Positions 44,125-52,157 of a DNA stretch of 64,000 nt are shown in pieces. The stretch's first letter is position 1; every line of letters starts with the position of its first letter. Below the pieces are notes generated by a model. That model was given only the letters and a program-made list of their open reading frames with translations. It did not search any database and was not told where the DNA came from. This stretch comes from Roseiarcus sp963820095. GTDB taxonomy: Bacteria; Pseudomonadota; Alphaproteobacteria; Rhizobiales; Beijerinckiaceae. Location of the stretch: NCBI GenBank assembly GCA_963820095.1, contig CAWFZA010000026.1, forward strand, positions 1 through 64,000, written 5' to 3'. Made by a program: the position numbers and the translations under genes.

Positions 44125-45072
44125 TCACCGCGCGCCCAATTCGTCCAACAGGCGCCGCAGGAGCTTGCCGATGTCCTCCTGCTGCGCCGCCTGCGCGTCG
44201 ACCCAATCGCGAATTTGCTGCTGCTCGGTGCGCATGTGCCCGACCAGAGCCTGAATGCCCTCGGCGAGCGTCGCGATCGCCTTGGCGTCGCGCTGATACT
44301 CAATCGCAGGCTGCGCGGCCTGGGTGATGATTGGCGCGTCCGGCGCCGCCTCGGCGATCGGCGTCGTCTGGACATGGCTCGCGAGAAATTCCTCGAACTC
44401 GGAATAGAACCTGTTTTGCGCCTGACCGGCCTGGAGATCGAGAAAGCCGAGAATCAAGGAACTCGCGAGGCCGAACAGCGAGGAGGTGAACGAAACGCTC
44501 ATGCCGGCGATCGGCAGCGAGAGACCGGCCTTAAGATCGTCGAACATGTTCGAGTTGTTGTTGCCCGTCTTCATGCTGTCGATGACGCCAGCGATCGAGT
44601 GGACCGTCTCCAAGAGACCCCAAAACGTGCCGAGCAGCCCGAGGAAGACCAGGAGCCCAACGAGATAGCGGCTGAGCTCGCGGCCTTCGTCGAGCCTGGT
44701 GGCGATGGAATCCAGGATCGCGCGCGTGGTGAGGGTCGACAAGCCTCGCGCGCCCGCGCCGGCATTGAGCATCACCGCCATCGGCGCGAGCAGTCGAGGC
44801 GCCGGAGGGGCGCCGTCGGTCACGGCGCCGGTCAACGAGTTGACCCAGTGGATCTCGCGAAACAGCCGGATCACTTGGCGAAAGGTGAACAGCGCGCCGA
44901 TCGCCAGCACGCCGAGGATCAGCCCGTTCAGGCCGGGATTGGCGCTGAAGGCGACCGCGATTTGCTGGTAGAGGATGAGAACGACGAACCCGACCAGCGC
45001 CAGGAAGGCCGCCATCCCGACCAGAAAAATACGCGGGGAGGTGAGCAGGCGGATATCCGGATCTTGGGCCAT
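44125..45072 (-). CDS. MotA/TolQ/ExbB-family proton channel protein
   Basis: About 315 aa from ATG 45072; an upstream TTG would add five residues. Hydrophobic segments occur at ~10-40, ~45-65 and in the MotA/TolQ/ExbB core at ~130-200 (LVGLLVFLGLLGTFWGLLET, GMSVSFTSSLFGLASSLILG). The C-terminal ~90 residues are soluble and Gln/Ala-rich. It precedes the OmpA/MotB-like gene by 35 nt on the same strand. This pair, outside any tol or flagellar cluster, recurs in Rhizobiales and has no clear role. A proton-driven envelope function is inferred. Confidence 0.8.
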   Translation of the reverse strand: MAQDPDIRLLTSPRIFLVGMAAFLALVGFVVLILYQQIAVAFSANPGLNGLILGVLAIGALFTFRQVIRLFREIHWVNSLTGAVTDGAPPAPRLLAPMAVMLNAGAGARGLSTLTTRAILDSIATRLDEGRELSRYLVGLLVFLGLLGTFWGLLETVHSIAGVIDSMKTGNNNSNMFDDLKAGLSLPIAGMSVSFTSSLFGLASSLILGFLDLQAGQAQNRFYSEFEEFLASHVQTTPIAEAAPDAPIITQAAQPAIEYQRDAKAIATLAEGIQALVGHMRTEQQQIRDWVDAQAAQQEDIGKLLRRLLDELGAR

Positions 45073-45197
45073 GGATCGCCGAATCAAACCCTAGAACACA
45101 ACGCGGACATTCTCGTTCTCATAGCATAACGAATGAACCGAAAAAGCGGGGAGACGAGATAGTTCGCCCACCCCCGCCTTTCAGGTGAAATGATCGG

Positions 45198-46235
45198 TCA
45201 CGCGGCCTTCCTTTTGGGCTTGAGCCAGCCGCGATTGACCAGCACCTCCGCGATTTGCACGGCGTTGAGCGCCGCGCCTTTGCGCAGATTGTCGGACACC
45301 ACCCAAAGATTCAGGCCATTGTCGATCGTCGGGTCGTCGCGGATCCGCGAAATGTAGGTCGCGTCCTCGCCTGCCAATTCGTGGGGCGTTATGTAACCGC
45401 CGGGCTCCCGCCGATCGATCACCAGACAGCCGGGGGCGCGCCTCAGGATCTCCCGCGCCTCGTCGGCGCTGATCGGATCGACGAATTCGATATTGACGGC
45501 TTCCGAATGCCCGATGAACACCGGGACCCGGACGCAGGTGGCGGTCAGCTTGATCTTCGGGTCGAGGATTTTCTTCGTCTCTGCGACCATCTTCCACTCT
45601 TCCTTGGTCGAGCCGTCATCCATGAACACGTCGATCTGCGGAATGACGTTGAAGGCGATTCGCTTGGGGAACTTCTTCGGCTCGACCGGATCGGACACGA
45701 AAACCGCGCGCGTCTGTGCGAACAGTTCGTCCATCGCCTCCTTGCCGGCGCCGGAAACCGACTGATAGGTCGCCACCACCACCCGCCTGATCGTCGCGTG
45801 GTCGTGCAGCGGCTTCAGCGCCACGACGAGCTGCGCGGTCGAGCAATTGGGGTTGGCTATGATGTTCTTCCTGCCAAACCCCTTCGCCGCATCCGCGTTG
45901 ACCTCGGGCACGACGAGCGGCACGTCCGGGTCCATGCGCCAGGCCGATGAATTGTCGATGACCACGCAGCCCTTGGCGCCGATTCTCGGCGAGTAGTCCT
46001 TGGAGACCGCTCCGCCAGCGGACATCAGGCAAATGTCGGTGTCCGAAAAATCGTAATGCTCGAGGGCGCGGCATTTCAGCGTCTTGTCGCCGAAAGAGAC
46101 CTCGCGGCCGATCGAAGCCGGGGAGGCGAGCGCCACCACTTCGGAGACGGGGAAGCGGCGCTCGGCGAGGATAGCGAGCATCTCGTGGCCAACATTGCCG
46201 GTTGCGCCGGCGACCGCGACCTTGAAGCCTGACAT
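45198..46235 (-). CDS. asd: Aspartate-semialdehyde dehydrogenase
   Basis: A 345-aa NADP enzyme reducing aspartyl phosphate to the semialdehyde for lysine, diaminopimelate, threonine and methionine. It has the N-terminal VAVAGATGNVGHEMLAILAE nucleotide fold and CLMSAGGAVSKDYSP. The catalytic Cys is in IIANPNCSTAQLVVALKPL, with YQSVSGAGKEAMDEL, a His/Arg region TCVRVPVFIGHSEAVNIEF and a late GAALNAVQIAEVL. The length is normal. It is a single gene. Confidence 0.95.
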   Translation of the reverse strand: MSGFKVAVAGATGNVGHEMLAILAERRFPVSEVVALASPASIGREVSFGDKTLKCRALEHYDFSDTDICLMSAGGAVSKDYSPRIGAKGCVVIDNSSAWRMDPDVPLVVPEVNADAAKGFGRKNIIANPNCSTAQLVVALKPLHDHATIRRVVVATYQSVSGAGKEAMDELFAQTRAVFVSDPVEPKKFPKRIAFNVIPQIDVFMDDGSTKEEWKMVAETKKILDPKIKLTATCVRVPVFIGHSEAVNIEFVDPISADEAREILRRAPGCLVIDRREPGGYITPHELAGEDATYISRIRDDPTIDNGLNLWVVSDNLRKGAALNAVQIAEVLVNRGWLKPKRKAA

Positions 46236-47054
46236 GATGAAAATCCTTGTTCGCCCTGCCTCCCCTCGAAGCCCTGGAGCGCGGGCCTCATGACCCCGGC
46301 GCCCCGCCGGGGAGGAGCCGGAGCAGGGGCGCGGTCAGCCGTTCGTCCCGCCTTTCAGCGGGCGGCGCGTCTTGGTCGTCGTTTTCAACCAGTTGCGCAG
46401 CATCGAGCTGGATCCAGCCGCGGCGCGAAACGGCGCCGGCGGGATTTTGGAGAACCATGACCGGCGCGGGTTGTCAATGCGAAGAAATGGGGGAGGGCAA
46501 GCGTCTATCGCCTCCCCAGTCGTCGCGATGGGATTGTTCGCCGATCGATTTGAGCTAGGCCTCGCCGATGACGCATTCGTTCTTCAGCCAGTCCGGATGC
46601 CGCTAAACAGGGGGCTCTCGATCTGACCGTTCAGCCTCGTCTTTGCGCAAGACGCTGGCGATCCGAGGAGGAGGGCTCTGTCCGTCTGACGACCTGAGCT
46701 CACTGCTCGATCAGTACTGTCTATAACATATTGACTTCAGCCACTATCGCGCCGAAAAAATGGCGCCGCAGCGTTACAGGTTGACCTGGACGAGCGAGGC
46801 TCTCTGGCCGGTCGCGCAAGGTCTGAGCAGCGTCATGGCCGGTCTTGTCTGGCCAGTACCGTAATGCTTTCAATGACTTCGCCTGCGCGGCGAAGCTTTC
46901 GTCGCTTCGCGAAATGAGGCTCGTTTGGCCATTTTCTCCTTCGTCAATGGGCCCGCGCCCACCCTCGCGACGAGGTGGGACGGGGATTGGCAGCGCCAAG
47001 GGACTCGCTAATCGCGCCGCAAGCCGTTGAAAACGCTCAATTCGGACTCGCTAA
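46236..47054. other. Long intergenic stretch, no convincing gene
   Basis: These 819 nt between asd and the broken GNAT gene hold no recognised gene. A minus-strand frame at 46721-46999 has a protein-like centre (KALRYWPDKTGHDAAQTLRD) but no start context and no family match. The base composition drops in GC around 46600-46760. It may be a graveyard of a lost gene or a large regulatory region. Confidence 0.4.
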
Positions 47055-47574
47055 TCAGGCGCCCCGGCCTGTCAAGGCCCGCGCTTCCCACTCGCTCTTC
47101 AGGATCGCCATCATGACGAGGTCCGTCCGCGTTCCGTCCGCCTGTCGGTACGCCTGCCGCATGACGCCGTCGCGGGTGAAGCCCAGTTTCGCGTAGGACC
47201 GCTGAGCGCGGACGTTGTCGGCAAAGCAGTCGAGATGGAAGCGCTCGGCGCCCAAGGGCCCGAACGCCTCATCGAGGACGAGGCTCAGGAACGCCGTGCC
47301 AACCCCTTGGCCTGGACGGGCGACCGCGATGCGCTTGAGGTAAAGGTTCAAGTGCGGATCGCCGAGCCCGCGCAGGACGGCGAAGGCTTCGACCGCGCCG
47401 GACTGCCCCGACGCCCAGCCGATAGGCGTATGACGCCGAGCCCAGCATCGCGCGATGCTCTTCCTCGTCCGATCGAGCGACATAAAGCGCGTAATCATCC
47501 GAACGCTCGATCGCCATGACGGCGCCGATGTCGGCGAGCGTGGCTGGGCGCAATGTCAGGCAGGATTGGCGCAT
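47055..47574 (-). pseudogene. GNAT-family N-acetyltransferase with a +1 frameshift
   Basis: From ATG 47574 the frame reads MRQSCLTLRPATLADIGAVM, AIERSDDYALYVARSDEEEH and SASYAYRLGVG. It then shifts at a GGGG run near 47402, where one extra G is present. In the next phase it continues QSGAVEAFAVLRGLGDPHLN, YLKRIAVARPGQGVGTAFLS (the acetyl-CoA loop RPGQGVGT), NVRAQRSYAKLGFTRDGVMR and stops at 47055. The span of 520 nt is 173 codons plus one base. The repaired protein would be a RimI/RimJ-like acetyltransferase. All motifs are kept, so a sequence error is likely. Confidence 0.75.
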
Positions 47575-47692
47575 TGGGGTGACTTCGGGTCGCTGGCGAG
47601 TCCAGGTCGCCTCACCCATTGCGCGTCGCGGCGCGAGCGTCTATACCCCGCCGTCCTTGAGCTGGCCAAGGCCGCTCGAGATCACGGGAGAT

Positions 47693-47767
47693 GGGCGCTT
47701 AGCTCAGCGGTAGAGCACTACCTTGACATGGTAGGGGTCAGAGGTTCAATCCCTCTAGCGCCCACCA
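47693..47767 (+). tRNA. tRNA-Val(GAC)
   Basis: The cloverleaf is complete: acceptor GGGCGCT pairs with AGCGCCC, the D arm is GCTC-AGCGGTA-GAGC, and the anticodon stem is CTACC/GGTAG. The loop TTGACAT gives anticodon GAC (Val). The T arm carries GGTTCAATCC, and the discriminator A is followed by an encoded CCA. Confidence 0.96.
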
Positions 47768-47883
47768 TCTCCTAACCCCCGCTTGGCCGAATTTCACCGG
47801 TTTTTGGCCATGAGCCGCCAGACCGCCTCCTTGCCGACTCTTGTCGAAGCCCACCCACGAACACAAAGGATTCATTGCGGACG

Positions 47884-48420
47884 ATGGCGCTTACCAAGGC
47901 GAAACGATCGAAACCCGGCTTGGCCGTTCTGAGCCTCGTCGGCGGCCTGCTGTTGGCCATGTCTCAGGCCTCCGCAGCCGAATCACAGCCCCAGGGCGCC
48001 GTGAGGGACAAGCACGGCGATTGGGCGACCCGTTGCGAGACGCCTCCCGGCGCAGCCCACGAGCAATGCGCCATCGTGCTCAGCGTCGTGGACCAGGACA
48101 GGCCGAACTTGATTCTGGTCGTCATCGTGCTCAACACCGCCGACCGCAAGGCGCGCCTCATGCGCGTCATTGCGCCGCTCGGGGTGCTGCTTCCTCCGGG
48201 CGTAAGCTTGCGGATCGACAATGCGGAGGCGGGGCGGTTGAGTTTCCTGCAGTGTCTCCCGAACGGTTGCGTCGCGCAGCTGGCGATGGACGAAGCGCTG
48301 GTCGACAAGCTGAAGAACGGAAAGACGGCGACGCTTGGCATCTTTCAGACGCCCGAAGAAGGCGTCGGCGTGCAGGCGCCGCTCGCCGGCTTCAAGGAAG
48401 CCTACGAACAATTGCCTTGA
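47884..48420 (+). CDS. Invasion-associated locus B (IalB)-family protein
   Basis: A 178-aa exported protein with a signal peptide (SKPGLAVLSLVGGLLLAM, cleavage near ASAAE). It shows the IalB pattern: DKHGDWATRCETPPGAAHEQ with a conserved Trp and Cys, CAIVLSVVDQDRPNLILVVI, then LPPGVSLRIDNAEAGRLSFL and CLPNGCVAQLAMDEALVDKL with the second Cys pair. The family is widespread in non-pathogenic Rhizobiales despite its name from Bartonella, and its biochemical role is unknown. It is read away from tRNA-Val. Confidence 0.85.
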   Translation: MALTKAKRSKPGLAVLSLVGGLLLAMSQASAAESQPQGAVRDKHGDWATRCETPPGAAHEQCAIVLSVVDQDRPNLILVVIVLNTADRKARLMRVIAPLGVLLPPGVSLRIDNAEAGRLSFLQCLPNGCVAQLAMDEALVDKLKNGKTATLGIFQTPEEGVGVQAPLAGFKEAYEQLP

Positions 48421-48493
48421 AGCCGTGCTCGGGTTAAGCACCGCGCTCATCTTCAAACGAGTTCCAACTGCTCAATCGCCAAAGTCAGCCGCA

Positions 48494-49195
48494 ATGATCG
48501 TTCGCGCCACGCTGGTTCGTATCGCGCTTCTTTCGACCGCCCTCGGCGCTCTGACCGGCTGCGACACAGTCGGCGGCGCGATGAGCTCTGCCGGCAGCTC
48601 GGTCGGCGGGTTTCTCTCCCACCGCGATCCGAACGCTCAGAGCATCAATCTCGGGGCGAGCGCCGACCCGAGGCAGGCGGTGCTCCAGCCCACCGCCCGT
48701 CCGAGCGACAGGCTGAAAGTTCTGCCGGTCGCCTCGCAAGACATCAATTGCCCGGCGGTGACCATCGCCGACGGCGGCGCCGCCTTGCGCGTCGGTGGCG
48801 CGGACAATGCTTCCGTGCGCTATCAGTTCAATATCGGCGACACCGCGCGCCAATGCGATCCGGCCGGCCCGGGTCAGGGCGCCATCAAGGTTGGCGTGGC
48901 GGGCGAGGTGGTCATAGGACCGGCGGGATCGGCCGGAACCTTTAGCGCGCCAATAAAGATCACCGTCACGCAGGTCGGCAACGACAAACCGGTCTTTTCG
49001 CAGACGTACCGCGCCGAGGCGACGACGGACGGGGTCAGGGCCGGCCAGTTTCGCATCGTCACCGACCCGATCAACGTGCCTATGTCGACCCTCCAGCTGG
49101 CGGACGTCTATTCGATCACCGTCGGCTTTGAAAACGGGACGGGCGGTCCGTCACCGAACGGCCACAAGAGCAAAAAGAGGAGGACGGCGGGCTAG
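48494..49195 (+). CDS. Putative lipoprotein
   Basis: A 233-aa protein from ATG 48494 with a lipoprotein signal (TLVRIALLSTALGALTGCDT; lipobox ALTGC, Cys ~23). A Ser/Gly-rich linker follows. The mature domain has conserved-looking blocks (KVLPVASQDINCPAVTIADG, SVRYQFNIGDTARQCDPAGP, INVPMSTLQLADVYSITVGF). The C-terminus is Lys/Arg-rich (NGHKSKKRRTAG). I know similar hypothetical lipoproteins in Rhizobiales but no function. It may be co-transcribed with the IalB gene 74 nt upstream. The longer upstream frame overlaps IalB and was rejected. Confidence 0.7.
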   Translation: MIVRATLVRIALLSTALGALTGCDTVGGAMSSAGSSVGGFLSHRDPNAQSINLGASADPRQAVLQPTARPSDRLKVLPVASQDINCPAVTIADGGAALRVGGADNASVRYQFNIGDTARQCDPAGPGQGAIKVGVAGEVVIGPAGSAGTFSAPIKITVTQVGNDKPVFSQTYRAEATTDGVRAGQFRIVTDPINVPMSTLQLADVYSITVGFENGTGGPSPNGHKSKKRRTAG

Positions 49196-49220
49196 GTTGC
49201 CGGCGAAACGCGCCTGCGGC

Positions 49221-49457
49221 CTAGACCGTCCTGAGCCCTTCCCCTTCGGGCGCCGTTGTCGCCCGCTGAAACCGACCCTTGAGGCCAAGGATCGGCTTCT
49301 CGACAAACTCGTACGACACAACTGAGAGCACTGGAACAAGCACCGCAAGCGCCGGGATGAACAGGTGCAAGGCTGTATGAATCCGGTACTGCTCCCCGAG
49401 GGCGTAAATCGTCACGACGGCCTCGCCCGCGCTCGCCGGCGTGAGCCATCCGCTCAT
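49221..49457 (-). pseudogene. Acyltransferase family 3, C-terminal fragment
   Basis: A 78-aa frame: MSGWLTPASAGEAVVTIYAL, then YRIHTALHLFIPALAVLVPV and LSVVSYEFVEKPILGLKGRF. The last block is the standard C-terminus of acyltransferase-3 membrane enzymes (SxxxYxxVExP). The other ~270 residues are missing. In many alphaproteobacteria lepB follows acpS at this position; here this remnant follows instead, suggesting a past insertion or rearrangement. Confidence 0.6.
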
Positions 49458-49495
49458 GGCGCGCTTTTTTGACGGGCGGCGCGTAGCATTGCGTT

Positions 49496-49898
49496 CTACG
49501 GAACCGCGCGCGCCTCGATGACGACGAACGCCTGGGCGTACGGCCCCTCGTCGGTCAAGGTCAGATGGATGAACGGCTCGGTTCCGCGCCGGCAGCATGG
49601 CTTTCAGCCGTTCGGCGGCGCCGCCGGTCAACTTCATGGTCGGCTGCCCGGACGGAAGATTGACCACCCCCATGTCGCGCCAGAATACGCCTCGCCTGAG
49701 GCCAGTGCCCAACGCTTTGGCGCAGGCCTCCTTGGCGGCGAATCTCTTGGCATAGGACGCCGCGCGTCCGGCCTTTCGATCCGAGCGGCGCTGTTCGGTC
49801 TCGGTGAAGCAGCGGGAGGAGAAACGCTCGCCAAAGCGCGCGAGCGTCATCTCGATGCGCTCGATGTCGCAGAGGTCGCTGCCGATCCCGATGATCAA
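49496..49898 (-). pseudogene. acpS: Holo-ACP synthase with a +1 frameshift
   Basis: AcpS transfers 4-phosphopantetheine to acyl carrier protein and is normally essential. From TTG 49898, overlapping the pdxJ stop as TTGA, it reads IIGIGSDLCDIERIEMTLAR with the metal Asp, then AASYAKRFAAKEACAKALGT with the catalytic Glu/Lys. After MKLTGGAAERLKAMLPA one extra C near 49585 shifts the frame. The correct phase gives GTEPFIHLTLTDEGPYAQAF and VVIEARAVP, to TAG 49496-49498. The span of 403 nt is 134 codons plus one. The lost part is the last ~30 residues. Because the gene is essential, a sequence error is the first explanation. Confidence 0.85.
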
Positions 49899-50653
49899 GG
49901 CGCACGCCCCGCCGTGACGCGCCCCTCGTTCATCGCCACCCGCATCGCCTTCACCGTGTCGGCGAGACCGACAAAGATCGCCTCGCCGACAAGGAAATGG
50001 CCGATGTTGAGTTCGACGATCTCCGGCAGGCTGGCGACGATCCTCGCCGTGTCGTAGTCGAGCCCGTGGCCGGCGTGACACTCGAGCCCCAGCGCCCGGG
50101 TCTCAACGGCCGCGCGGCGCAGGCGGTCGAATTCGTGATCGGCTTTGGCGGCTTCGCCCCGCGCCCGCGCGTCGCACCACGCTCCGGTATGGAGCTCGAC
50201 GACCGGCGCCCCAAGGTCGGCGCTGGCTTTCAACGCTTCCGGCGAAGGTTCGATGAACATCGACACCCGGATGCCTTCGCGCGCGAGCTCGGCGACGAAC
50301 GGCTTCAAGTCCTTAAATCCGTTGATCACATCGAGACCGCCTTCGGTGGTGCGTTCCGTCCGCTTTTCCGGCACGAGGCAGCAGGCGTGCGGACGGATGT
50401 TCAGGGCAATGTCGAGCATGGCCTCGGTCGCGGCCATCTCGAAGTTGAGCGGTTTCGAGATCGAGGCCTTCAGGCGGCGCATGTCGTCGTCCAGGATGTG
50501 CCGGCGATCCTCCCTGAGATGGGCCGTGACGCCGTCGGCGCCAGCTTCGATCGCGAGCAGCGCCGCGCGAACGGGATCGGGGACCGCGCCTCCGCGAGCG
50601 TTGCGGACCGTCGCGACATGATCGACGTTGACGCCAAGCCGAAGCGCGGTCAT
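49895..50653 (-). CDS. pdxJ: Pyridoxine 5'-phosphate synthase
   Basis: A 252-aa TIM-barrel enzyme condensing 1-deoxyxylulose 5-phosphate with 1-amino-acetone 3-phosphate to form pyridoxine phosphate. It has RLGVNVDHVATVRNARGGAV, GVTAHLREDRRHILDDDMRR, LNFEMAATEAMLDIALNIRP, CLVPEKRTERTTEGGLDV, VVELHTGAWCDA and ECHAGHGLDYDTARIVASL. ATG 50653 is used. It lies 28 nt after pyrE and overlaps acpS by 4 nt, the usual alphaproteobacterial order. Confidence 0.95.
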   Translation of the reverse strand: MTALRLGVNVDHVATVRNARGGAVPDPVRAALLAIEAGADGVTAHLREDRRHILDDDMRRLKASISKPLNFEMAATEAMLDIALNIRPHACCLVPEKRTERTTEGGLDVINGFKDLKPFVAELAREGIRVSMFIEPSPEALKASADLGAPVVELHTGAWCDARARGEAAKADHEFDRLRRAAVETRALGLECHAGHGLDYDTARIVASLPEIVELNIGHFLVGEAIFVGLADTVKAMRVAMNEGRVTAGRAP

Positions 50654-50681
50654 GTGCGCGGCTCCTCTTTTGTTTGGCGGG

Positions 50682-51287
50682 TCACGCCGCACCAGCAAGC
50701 GCGCGGCTGCCTGGTTTGACGGCCGGAAGCGCCGCCAGTTCGGGGGGCAGCGCGTCGGGCGGGTAGGCGGGAATGTCGAGCGTCGCCAGCGCCACGCGGG
50801 GAACGCCGATGTCTGCTTCGCCGCCAGATCGGTCGATCAGGCAGGCGGCGCCGACGATCTCGCCCGGATGCTCGCCCAAAGCCGCCAGCGTCTCGCGCGA
50901 GGAAAGGCCGGTCGTGATGATGTCCTCGACCATCAGCACACGCGCCCCCGGAGGAATGGCGAAGCCGCGGCGCAACTTGAAGACGCCGCCCTCGCGCTCG
51001 ACGAAAATCGCCTTGGCGCCGAGCCAACGCGCGGTCTCGTAACCGGGAACGATGCCGCCGAGCGCGGGCGAGGCGACGATATCGATCGCGCCAAAGGCTT
51101 CGCGGGCTTTCTCGGCCAGCGCCCGGCAGAGCCGCTCGGTGCGAGCCGGATCCTGGAACACGAACATCTTTTGCAGGAACACTGGCGAGTGCAGCCCCGA
51201 CGACAGGATGAAATGGCCGGTGAGCAGGGCGCCGGCGGCGCGAAACTCGTCAAGCGCCTGATCCGCGGTTAGGCTTGGGCTCGTCAT
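50682..51287 (-). CDS. pyrE: Orotate phosphoribosyltransferase
   Basis: A 201-aa enzyme joining orotate to PRPP in pyrimidine synthesis. It has LTGHFILSSGLHSPVFLQKM, VASPALGGIVPGYETARWLG, FKLRRGFAIPPGARVLMVED and the PRPP-binding loop VLMVEDIITTGLSSRETL. ATG 51287 is chosen; the longer upstream frame has no conserved residues. It heads the pyrE-pdxJ-acpS operon, divergent from the cupin gene. Confidence 0.95.
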   Translation of the reverse strand: MTSPSLTADQALDEFRAAGALLTGHFILSSGLHSPVFLQKMFVFQDPARTERLCRALAEKAREAFGAIDIVASPALGGIVPGYETARWLGAKAIFVEREGGVFKLRRGFAIPPGARVLMVEDIITTGLSSRETLAALGEHPGEIVGAACLIDRSGGEADIGVPRVALATLDIPAYPPDALPPELAALPAVKPGSRALAGAA

Positions 51288-51372
51288 GGCCTTAATGTAG
51301 CAGGCCGCCGACCGCCGCGCCAAGATGAGCGCGGCTTTTGAGCTCACGCCGAACCCACGAGGCGCTCACTTG

Positions 51373-51789
51373 ATGACGTCGACCAAACCCTACGAAACGA
51401 AGATGCTGGGCGAGGGCGTCGATGCGACCGCGCCGGACGGAACGGCGGTGCGCCTGCTTCCAAGTCTCGCCGGCGGGAGCATGGCGCATTTCGAATTGCC
51501 CGCGGGCGCGGTGTCGCACGCGGTCACGCATCGAACGGTCGAGGAAATCTGGTTTGTGGTCGAGGGCAGGGGCAGCATCTGGCGCCTTCAGGCCGGCGTC
51601 GAATCGATCGACCCGCTCGCGCCCGGGACGGCGCTCACCATTCCGCTCGGAACGGCGTTTCAGTTTCGCGCCGAAGGCGGCGCCCCGCTCGCGTTCGTTG
51701 CGATCACCATGCCCCCTTGGCCTGGCATGGACGAGGCCCGCCCGGTAGCGGGGCCTTGGGCGCCGACCGTCGCGGCCGGCGCCGCCTGA
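51373..51789 (+). CDS. Cupin domain protein
   Basis: A 138-aa single-cupin protein from ATG 51373. It has GGSMAHFELPAGAVSHAVTH (first cupin motif, with His ligands reduced to one or two), TVEEIWFVVEGRGSIWRLQA, and LAPGTALTIPLGTAFQFRAE (second motif). A short C-terminal tail (PPWPGMDEARPVAGPW) follows. Such proteins bind metal and act on small molecules or as sugar isomerases; the function here is unknown. The C-terminal MPPWPGMDE pattern recurs in one cupin subgroup. It lies 54 nt upstream of tRNA-Thr on the same strand. Confidence 0.8.
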   Translation: MTSTKPYETKMLGEGVDATAPDGTAVRLLPSLAGGSMAHFELPAGAVSHAVTHRTVEEIWFVVEGRGSIWRLQAGVESIDPLAPGTALTIPLGTAFQFRAEGGAPLAFVAITMPPWPGMDEARPVAGPWAPTVAAGAA

Positions 51790-51843
51790 AAGGCGCCCTT
51801 GCGCGTGGGCAAGCTCGCTGGTAGCGCAAAGGCCGCTTCGAGC

Positions 51844-51918
51844 GCCGGATTAGCTCAGCGGTAGAGCAGCGGTTTTGTAAACCGAAGGTCGGGGGTTCAA
51901 TCCCCTCATCCGGCACCA
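51844..51918 (+). tRNA. tRNA-Thr(TGT)
   Basis: The cloverleaf has acceptor GCCGGAT paired with ATCCGGC, D arm GCTC-AGCGGTA-GAGC, and an anticodon arm around CGGTTTTGTAAACCG with loop TTTGTAA (anticodon TGT, Thr). The T arm is GGGGGTTCAATCCCCTC, the discriminator is A, and CCA is encoded. Confidence 0.94.
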
Positions 51919-52157
51919 TCTGCCCCGGGTTCTTTTGTCGGTCGGACGCGCGAGATCTGCGCGCCACGTTGCGGCGGCAGCGTGGGAACAGAGGCGTCCG
52001 CGGCGTCATTTAGATCTTTCCGAATCCAACTTGACGACCCTTGCGGAGATATCGCTTATGTGGGTCATGGCGCGCGAATGATCGGCCTCTTGGCGGGCCA
52101 ATTCCGTTCCAGGAAACGCCGCCACAGCCCAGCAGAGGCAAACCAAGGAGATTGATC

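Noticed and set aside
46721..46999. Minus-strand open frame with a protein-like centre (WPDKTGHDAAQTLRDRPE)
   Set aside because: No recognised family, no ribosome site, and low-complexity ends. It may be chance in GC-rich DNA, so it is described only within the intergenic entry.
51844..51918. tRNA-Thr as an attachment site for an integrated element covering 52-56 kb
   Set aside because: No integrase gene and no second copy of the tRNA 3' end were seen downstream.
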